The position numbers were made by a program, and so were the translations under genes. The notes beneath the pieces are model-generated. The model searched no databases. It was not told the origin of the DNA and worked only from the letters and a program-made list of their open reading frames with translations. Shown piece by piece: positions 1 to 5,133 of a stretch of DNA of 5,133 nucleotides. The stretch spans positions 1 to 5,133 of the forward strand of contig CAMXWV010000020.1 in NCBI GenBank assembly GCA_947252755.1, in the 5' to 3' direction. Source of the DNA: an uncultured Dermabacter sp. Its GTDB lineage: Bacteria; Actinomycetota; Actinomycetes; Actinomycetales; Dermabacteraceae. Numbering within the stretch: position 1 is the first letter of the stretch; each line of letters starts with the position of its first letter.

Positions 1-17
1 TTTGATAGCATCAGGCA
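1..17 (+). other. Short leader upstream of smc, with in-frame stops
   Basis: These bases contain two consecutive stops, TGA at 3-5 and TAG at 6-8, in the same frame as smc, so smc cannot begin further upstream than ATG 18. The only purine-rich element is AGG at 13-15, which sits just two bases before the ATG and is too close to be a normal Shine-Dalgarno site. An upstream gene could end here, either at TGA 3-5 or, in another frame, at TAA 25-27 overlapping the smc start; the window shows too little to decide. No promoter is visible. Confidence 0.5.
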
Positions 18-3000
18 ATGCACTTAAAGTCGTTGACGCTCAAAGGATTCAAGTCCTTCGCGTCCGCGACGACCCTGAAATTAGAGCCAGGCATCTGTGC
101 TGTGGTGGGGCCCAACGGTTCCGGAAAATCCAATGTTGTGGATGCCTTGGCTTGGGTCATGGGGGAGCAGGGCGCTAAGACCCTGCGTGGCGGGAAGATG
201 GAAGACGTCATCTTCGCCGGAACGGGGGACCGCAAGCCACTGGGGCGCGCGGAAGTCACTCTGACTATCGACAACTCCGATGGCAAGCTGCCCATCGAAT
301 ATTCCGAGGTTTCCATCACCCGCCGCATGTTCCGCGACGGCGCTTCGGAATACGAGATCAACGGGGCCAAGGCTCGCCTGATGGATATCCAAGAGCTGCT
401 GAGTGACTCCGGTATCGGCCGCGAAATGCACGTGATCGTCGGGCAAGGCCGACTATCGCAGATCCTGGAATCGCGCCCCGAGGAGCGCCGCGCCTTCATC
501 GAGGAGGCCGCTGGTGTGCTGAAGCATCGGCGTCGAAAAGAAAAGGCGCAACGCAAGCTGGTCAACATGCAGGCCAACCTCGACCGTCTGCACGACCTGA
601 CCGACGAGCTGCGTAAACAGCTTGGGCCGCTGGCGCGCCAGGCAGAGGCGGCGCAGAAGGCCTCCGCCGTGCAGGCCACCATCCGAAGCACGCGCGTGCA
701 GCTGGCTGCGCACAAGGTCAAGCAGCTATCCGAGGAGCTCAACGACTCCACGCGGCGCAGTGAAATGCTGGCCGAACAGCGCGCGGAACTGCAGGCGGAG
801 CTGGAGGAACACAGCGAGACTCTGGCCGTCACCGAGGAAGAACTACGCACCGCCCTGGAGGAAGCCGAGGCGGCGAAAAACCTCTGGTACAGGCTGTCCG
901 CAGTGCAGGAGAAGAACTCCGCCACCTTGCGTATCGCCACCGACCGCGCGGAACAGGCTCAGGTCGTCGAATGGTCGGGCCCCGACCCGCAAGAGCTGCT
1001 GGAACGCGCCGAGCGCGCCGCTGAGGAGCAGGCGGAGCTGGAAGAGAACGTGGAGATCGCCGCTGAGAAGCTGGAGACGATCGCCGAACAGGTCGCCGAG
1101 GCAGAGGAGGCCGCCCACGCCGCCGAACAAGAACACTTCGCCCAGGTCCGCGCCATTGCCGACCGGCGCGAGGGCGTGGTGCGCCTGCTGGCCCAGCACG
1201 AGGCCGCCGCCACCCAGCGCGACAACGCCGCCGCGGAAGTCGAGCGCCTGCAAGAAAATGCTGCCGAGCAGCAGGAAACCCTCGACGGCCTGATGGAGGA
1301 CATCACCGAGGCGGAGGAGGCTCTGCGCGAGACCGAGGCTTCGGGCGGCGACCTGGAGGAAACCCGCGCCCAGGCCGACCGCGAGGCCGCCGGCGCGGAG
1401 GAGCGCGCCGAGCAGTTGCGCGCCGAGCAGCTGCAGCTGGAGCGCGACATCGCCACCGCCGAGGCAACCATTGCCGCCTGGCAGGACCGCCTGACACCCA
1501 CCGACGGCGCTGCGGTGGTTGTCCGCGCCGCCGACAAGGAGGGCATCGCCACCCGCCGCCTGGCCGAACAGCTGCACATTCACGACGGATGGGGTGCCGC
1601 CGCGGCCGCCGTTTTGGGCGATGCGGCGAGCTCGGGAATTGTTGCCCCTCTTTCTGACGCCCTCATCTCCGCCCTCACCGATGCCCGCGAAGGCCGCGCG
1701 GTGCTGCTCGACCCGGGAGCTCCGGAGGGAGAGGGGAGCGCGACGTTCCGGTTGGATACGGACGTCTCCGCAGGCAAGTGGCTGCTGGACCTGATGGACG
1801 TGCCCGCCGACCTGCTGCGCCCCCTGACTGCCCTGTTGGTGGACGTGGTGGCCGTGGGGAGTGCGGCGGAAGCCCGGAAGGTCGTGGCCGCAGACCCGCG
1901 CCTGCGTGCGGTGACGAAGGACGGCTCCGTATACGGCGCCGGGTGGGTCGCCAGCGGTTCCGGCGGGACCACCCCTGTCGAGTTGGCGGATAGGATCGCG
2001 GCGGAGACAGAGGGCGTCACAAAGAAAAAGAAGGAGCTCGACGACCTGCAGGCCGCACTCTCCGGTGCACTCGACGCGGCCAGCGACCTGCGTACCGCCG
2101 CGGCTGCGGCGCGCGCGGCGGAGCAAGAGCACCGGGCACTTCGCGATGCGGCGGCCAAGCGCCTGAGCGCACTGCAGAAGCAAGGCGAGGCCGCACAACG
2201 CCAACTGGAGCGCAGCACCGCAGAACAACAATCCGCCGAACAGCGCCTGGCAAAGGCCACCGAGGAACTCGACGAGCTGGCCGACCGCGTGGCGCGCGTG
2301 GACGACGAAGAGCACACGACCGAGCCTTCCTCGGCCGAGCGCGATGCCGCCGCTCTGCACCTTTCGCAGGTCAAGGCCATGGAGATGGAAGCCCGCCTGG
2401 CGCAGCGTACCGCCGAGGAGCGCGCGCAATCCACCCGCGGACGGGCCGAGAACCTGCGCCGACAGGCCCGCGCAGAGGAGGCCGCGCGCAAGCACCACCA
2501 ACAGCAACAAGCCCGCCGGGCAGCCGCCCGCGAGATGGCCACCTGCGTGCGCGAACAGGCCCAGCGCATCGCCGAACGCATCGCCGACGCGCTGGCCACC
2601 GCCGAGGCCAACCGCTCGCACACCGAGCAGGCGCACAAGCAGTGGCAGTCCACGATGGCACAGCAGCGCGACAAGGTCTCCGCACTGACCGCGCACCTGG
2701 GGCGCATGAACGACAACGCGCACTCCGCCGAGCTGGCGCGCACCCAGGCGCAGGTCAAGATCGAGCAGGCCGTGGCTGGGGCGATGGAGCAGCTAGGGCT
2801 CACCGCCGAGCAGCTGCTCGCCGAAGAGCTGCCGGAGGACTTCGACGCGGCCGCCACCAAGGCCGAACTGAAGAAGGCCGAGAAGGCACTGAACTCCCTG
2901 GGCAAGGTGAACCCGCTGGCGCTCGAGGAGTTCAAGGCGCTGGAGGAGCGCTACAACTTCCTAGCCCAGCAGCTGGACGACGTGGAGCGGGCGCGCAATG

Positions 3001-3506
3001 ACTTGCACGAGGTGATCGCGGACGTGGATGCCACGATTCTGCAGCTGTTCACCGAGGCCTGGCAGGACGTCGAGGTTGCCTTCCCGCAGGTGTTCAGCAC
3101 CCTGTTCCCGGGTGGCGCGGGTCGGCTGGTGCTTACCGACCCGGATGACATGCTGACCACCGGCATTGAGGTCGAGGCCCGCCCGCCGGGCAAGAAGGTC
3201 AAGCGCCTATCGCTGCTGTCCGGTGGCGAGAAGTCCCTGACCGCGCTGGCGATGCTGGTGGCGATCTTCAAGGCCCGCCCGAGCCCGTTCTACGTGATGG
3301 ACGAGGTCGAGGCCGCCCTGGACGACGTGAACCTGCGGCGCCTGATCGCCCTGTTCGAGGAGCTGCGGAAGGATTCCCAGCTGATCGTTATCACCCACCA
3401 GAAGCCCACCATGGACGTAGCCAATGTGCTGTACGGCGTGACAATGCGCGGCGACGGCGTGACCAGGGTGATTTCGCAGAGGATGGCTCCCGAGAAGACC
3501 GCCTGA
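18..3506 (+). CDS. smc: Chromosome segregation protein SMC (condensin ATPase)
   Basis: SMC is the ATPase of the bacterial condensin complex. In this family the dimer joins at the hinge, binds the kleisin ScpA with ScpB, and uses ATP to extrude or tether DNA loops on the nucleoid. The 1162-residue length is usual for bacterial SMC. The N-terminus (MHLKSLTLKGFKSFA) is the family signature. Visible in order: Walker A GPNGSGKSN at 31-39 (Lys37); the R-loop arginine Arg57; Q-loop Gln143 in VIVGQGRLSQ; coiled coil from about 170 to 500, with WYRLSA at 290-295; hinge about 510-651, ending in a glycine/serine-rich stretch; returning coiled coil about 655-960; the conserved LGKVNPLA at 961-968; FPGG at 1030-1033; ABC signature LSGGEKS at 1067-1073; Walker B ending Asp1095-Glu1096; D-loop near 1101-1103; switch His1127. 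All catalytic residues are present, so the enzyme should be active. ATG 18 is chosen because it gives the family N-terminus and follows in-frame stops. The coils are rich in Ala, Glu, Arg and Gln. Identification is firm; ScpA, ScpB and ParB partners are known from the family, not seen here. Confidence 0.98.
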   Translation: MHLKSLTLKGFKSFASATTLKLEPGICAVVGPNGSGKSNVVDALAWVMGEQGAKTLRGGKMEDVIFAGTGDRKPLGRAEVTLTIDNSDGKLPIEYSEVSITRRMFRDGASEYEINGAKARLMDIQELLSDSGIGREMHVIVGQGRLSQILESRPEERRAFIEEAAGVLKHRRRKEKAQRKLVNMQANLDRLHDLTDELRKQLGPLARQAEAAQKASAVQATIRSTRVQLAAHKVKQLSEELNDSTRRSEMLAEQRAELQAELEEHSETLAVTEEELRTALEEAEAAKNLWYRLSAVQEKNSATLRIATDRAEQAQVVEWSGPDPQELLERAERAAEEQAELEENVEIAAEKLETIAEQVAEAEEAAHAAEQEHFAQVRAIADRREGVVRLLAQHEAAATQRDNAAAEVERLQENAAEQQETLDGLMEDITEAEEALRETEASGGDLEETRAQADREAAGAEERAEQLRAEQLQLERDIATAEATIAAWQDRLTPTDGAAVVVRAADKEGIATRRLAEQLHIHDGWGAAAAAVLGDAASSGIVAPLSDALISALTDAREGRAVLLDPGAPEGEGSATFRLDTDVSAGKWLLDLMDVPADLLRPLTALLVDVVAVGSAAEARKVVAADPRLRAVTKDGSVYGAGWVASGSGGTTPVELADRIAAETEGVTKKKKELDDLQAALSGALDAASDLRTAAAAARAAEQEHRALRDAAAKRLSALQKQGEAAQRQLERSTAEQQSAEQRLAKATEELDELADRVARVDDEEHTTEPSSAERDAAALHLSQVKAMEMEARLAQRTAEERAQSTRGRAENLRRQARAEEAARKHHQQQQARRAAAREMATCVREQAQRIAERIADALATAEANRSHTEQAHKQWQSTMAQQRDKVSALTAHLGRMNDNAHSAELARTQAQVKIEQAVAGAMEQLGLTAEQLLAEELPEDFDAAATKAELKKAEKALNSLGKVNPLALEEFKALEERYNFLAQQLDDVERARNDLHEVIADVDATILQLFTEAWQDVEVAFPQVFSTLFPGGAGRLVLTDPDDMLTTGIEVEARPPGKKVKRLSLLSGGEKSLTALAMLVAIFKARPSPFYVMDEVEAALDDVNLRRLIALFEELRKDSQLIVITHQKPTMDVANVLYGVTMRGDGVTRVISQRMAPEKTA

Positions 3507-3527
3507 CCGGTGACGTAGGATGGTCGC
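3507..3527 (+). promoter_or_regulatory. Intergenic spacer with ribosome binding site for the downstream gene
   Basis: This 21-base spacer separates the smc stop (TGA 3504-3506) from the next start. AGGA at 3517-3520 lies seven bases before GTG 3528, a normal Shine-Dalgarno distance, and supports that start. TAG at 3516-3518 is in frame with the downstream gene, so no longer N-terminus is possible. There is no hairpin followed by a T run, hence no sign of a Rho-independent terminator, and too little room for an independent promoter unless it lies inside the smc 3' end. The simplest reading is co-transcription with smc. Confidence 0.7.
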
Positions 3528-5133
3528 GTGAGTTCTAGCGAGAAGATCCCAGCCAGCGCAGCACCTACTACCAGCCCGATCTCCGACATGCAGGATTCGC
3601 TCCTGCCGTGGGCCTCGTCCACCGAGGCGGCCCTGGCCGGGAAGCTGGCCGACGTGGAACTTTTCGTAGAGCTAGACATCGACGGCGACGAGCTGGAGCG
3701 CACCAGCCGATTCTTCGGCACCTTTATCGCCCGCCAGGTCGCCGCCGGTTCCACAGAGGAGGCCTTGCTGCAGGCCTGTCCCGCGCTGACGATCGCCACG
3801 TTGCTCTCCCGCGCCGCGCGGTTCCATGAGGTCTCGGAACTGCCAGCCGAGTACTGGTACGGCCTTGGTTTGGAGCCGACGCCCACACGTACCCAGCTGA
3901 TCGAGGGGCGCTTTGGGGAACTACTTTCCGCCGCTGGGCTGGATCCCATGGACGCGGTATCCGGCGGGCCGGACGGGGAGCTCGGGCGACTATTTGCGCA
4001 CGTGGGCATTGCTTCTGACTGGGTGCCGGAGTTGATCGAGCTGGTGGATAACCACCAGGCGGACAGTGCGGAGGGAACCGATTCCGCTGACATTGCGCGG
4101 GCAGTCGTGGCCGAGCTAGCCGATGAACCGCGCCAGGTAGGTCCGCTGTGTGCCACCCTGCCGGAGGCGGCGGTAAAGTTGATCGCCCCGATCGTGGAGA
4201 TCGTCTCCCACGCCGCCGCGCACCCGGACTCCTGGGAGTACACGCTTCCCGCCGTGGAGCTGCCCGCACTCATCCTGGAGGATGTGATTGAAGAGCTGCG
4301 GGAAAGGCCGGTGGGCACGCAGAATCGGCGTCACAGCGTGGGCGTGGCGCACCGGGAAGACCAGCCGCGCCTGCAGCTAGATACGCTGCGCCAGCGCGTG
4401 GTTCTGCGCCTGCCCTCGCAGCCACTGGAGAGCGAGGGGAAGGTGCACACCGAGGTGCGTTGGCGCCTGGATTTCGACGGCGAACCCGCGGCCTTCCGCA
4501 CCATGCATGCGGATAACGCGGGCCGGGCAGTGACCGAGATCCTGGACATTCCCGTGCGCCAGCCGCTGCGCAAGGTCAGCGTGCGCAACGCCAACGACGG
4601 CCAGCACTGGCAGCTACCGTTGGTGGATACCGAGGATCCGGTGCTGGTGTTCACCATCCGCGGCACGGACCTGACCGACCGGGTTTCCCTGCATCACGAG
4701 CAGGTGTACGTGGTGGTTCCCGCCGAGACTTCCGCCGTGGATCCGGTGACCGGGGCGGACATCCCAGTGTTGGAAGAACAGCAGATGAAGAGCTGGAACG
4801 GGTGGGTCATCCGCCGGCTGGACTTGGGCGAATGCCTGAGTCTGCACATCGCCAAGCCGGGTGAGCGCAGCCCGTCCATGGCCGGAGTACGTGCCGTAGA
4901 TCCGCGCCAGCGCGCCCAGTTCGTGGAGCCCGATGACGTGGTGGGCGGCGTGGAGACCACCTCGGGCAAGGTGATCCATTCCCAGAGCCTGCAGGTGGAA
5001 TTCCCGCCCACGATTTCCGGCGCGGACGAGATCTGGTACCTGTCTGTCTCCGCCTATGCGGGTCCCGGAGAGACCGGCGAGGCCGTCTCCGACGAGGAAC
5101 CGCTGGAGGTACCCGCGGAGGGCGGCGTGTTCG
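3528..5133 (+). CDS. Conserved-looking protein of unknown function encoded behind smc (3' end beyond window)
   Basis: I do not recognise this protein. The frame is open without a stop from GTG 3528 to the window end, giving at least 535 residues. GTG is preferred because AGGA lies seven bases upstream and an in-frame TAG precedes it; the next in-frame start, ATG 3588 (residue 21), has no ribosome binding site. Residues 1-20 are Ser/Thr/Ala/Pro-rich and probably disordered. About 35-265 look helical, with RFFGTFIARQ at 61-70 and EYWYGLGL at 108-115. From about 280 the pattern changes to alternating hydrophobic residues typical of beta strands, beginning PRLQLD at 280-285 and VVLRLP at 291-296, and including SWNGWVIRRLDL at 422-433. 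The end of the visible part is Glu/Gly/Pro-rich. No signal peptide, membrane segment, Walker motif or metal-binding cluster is visible, so a cytoplasmic, non-enzymatic or undescribed role is likely. Codon use matches smc, arguing against recent transfer. Its position suggests co-expression with smc, but a link to chromosome organisation is only inference. Confidence 0.85.
   Translation, partial: MSSSEKIPASAAPTTSPISDMQDSLLPWASSTEAALAGKLADVELFVELDIDGDELERTSRFFGTFIARQVAAGSTEEALLQACPALTIATLLSRAARFHEVSELPAEYWYGLGLEPTPTRTQLIEGRFGELLSAAGLDPMDAVSGGPDGELGRLFAHVGIASDWVPELIELVDNHQADSAEGTDSADIARAVVAELADEPRQVGPLCATLPEAAVKLIAPIVEIVSHAAAHPDSWEYTLPAVELPALILEDVIEELRERPVGTQNRRHSVGVAHREDQPRLQLDTLRQRVVLRLPSQPLESEGKVHTEVRWRLDFDGEPAAFRTMHADNAGRAVTEILDIPVRQPLRKVSVRNANDGQHWQLPLVDTEDPVLVFTIRGTDLTDRVSLHHEQVYVVVPAETSAVDPVTGADIPVLEEQQMKSWNGWVIRRLDLGECLSLHIAKPGERSPSMAGVRAVDPRQRAQFVEPDDVVGGVETTSGKVIHSQSLQVEFPPTISGADEIWYLSVSAYAGPGETGEAVSDEEPLEVPAEGGVF

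Noticed and set aside
622..1293. A 223-residue plus-strand open frame inside smc
   Set aside because: It is a different-frame reading of the N-terminal coiled coil, dominated by Arg and Pro, and has no recognisable domain.
1021..2680. Repeated GCCGAG/GAGGAG/CGCGCC-like words suggesting DNA repeats
   Set aside because: They arise from Ala-Glu-Glu-rich heptads in the coiled coil; no unit of constant length or spacing is present, so they are not a CRISPR or tandem array.
843..2723. A 626-residue open frame on the minus strand
   Set aside because: It lies wholly antisense to smc coding sequence, is Gly/Leu-rich without recognisable motifs, and is explained by high GC content and third-position bias in the smc coiled-coil region.
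1580..2935. A 451-residue minus-strand open frame, very rich in Ser, Ala, Arg and Cys
   Set aside because: Antisense to the smc hinge and C-terminal coil; the low-complexity composition reflects the reverse complement of Ala/Glu/Arg codons.
3504..3520. Possible palindrome around ACCGGT between the two genes
   Set aside because: Only six bases are perfectly symmetric and no T run follows, so it is neither a terminator nor a convincing operator.
3290..4318. A 342-residue open frame on the minus strand
   Set aside because: It spans the antisense of both the smc 3' end, including Walker B, and the start of the next gene. Its Ser/Ala/Arg-rich composition is typical of a shadow frame.
3614..5011. 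Several minus-strand open frames within the second gene
   Set aside because: They overlap each other and the long plus-strand frame, whose start, ribosome binding site and codon pattern are much better.

Overview
The window looks like chromosomal core sequence from a high-GC actinobacterium, most likely Corynebacterium or a close relative. That placement rests on the GC-rich, third-position-biased codon use, the Corynebacteriales-like SMC sequence, and the gene order of an SMC gene followed closely by a co-directional gene of unknown function. No mobile element, CRISPR array, RNA gene or foreign-looking segment is visible.

Layout: positions 1-17 are a short leader that may hold the end of an upstream gene. 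Positions 18-3506 encode a complete chromosome-segregation ATPase, SMC, of 1162 residues. It has all head-domain ATPase motifs, two long coiled coils and a hinge. After 21 bases with a plausible ribosome binding site, a second co-directional gene starts at GTG 3528 and is still open at the window end (5133). It is 535+ residues of an unrecognised, apparently cytoplasmic protein with a helical N-terminal half and a probably beta-rich C-terminal half.

The two genes are close enough, with no terminator between them, to be co-transcribed. SMC works with the kleisin ScpA and with ScpB, loaded by ParB at parS, to organise and segregate the chromosome; none of these partners is encoded here. The job of the second gene is unknown, and its position behind smc is the only functional hint. 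The long open frames on the minus strand and in other plus-strand frames are best explained as shadows of GC-rich coding sequence. I found no convincing novel multi-gene system; the unknown gene behind smc is the item most worth following.
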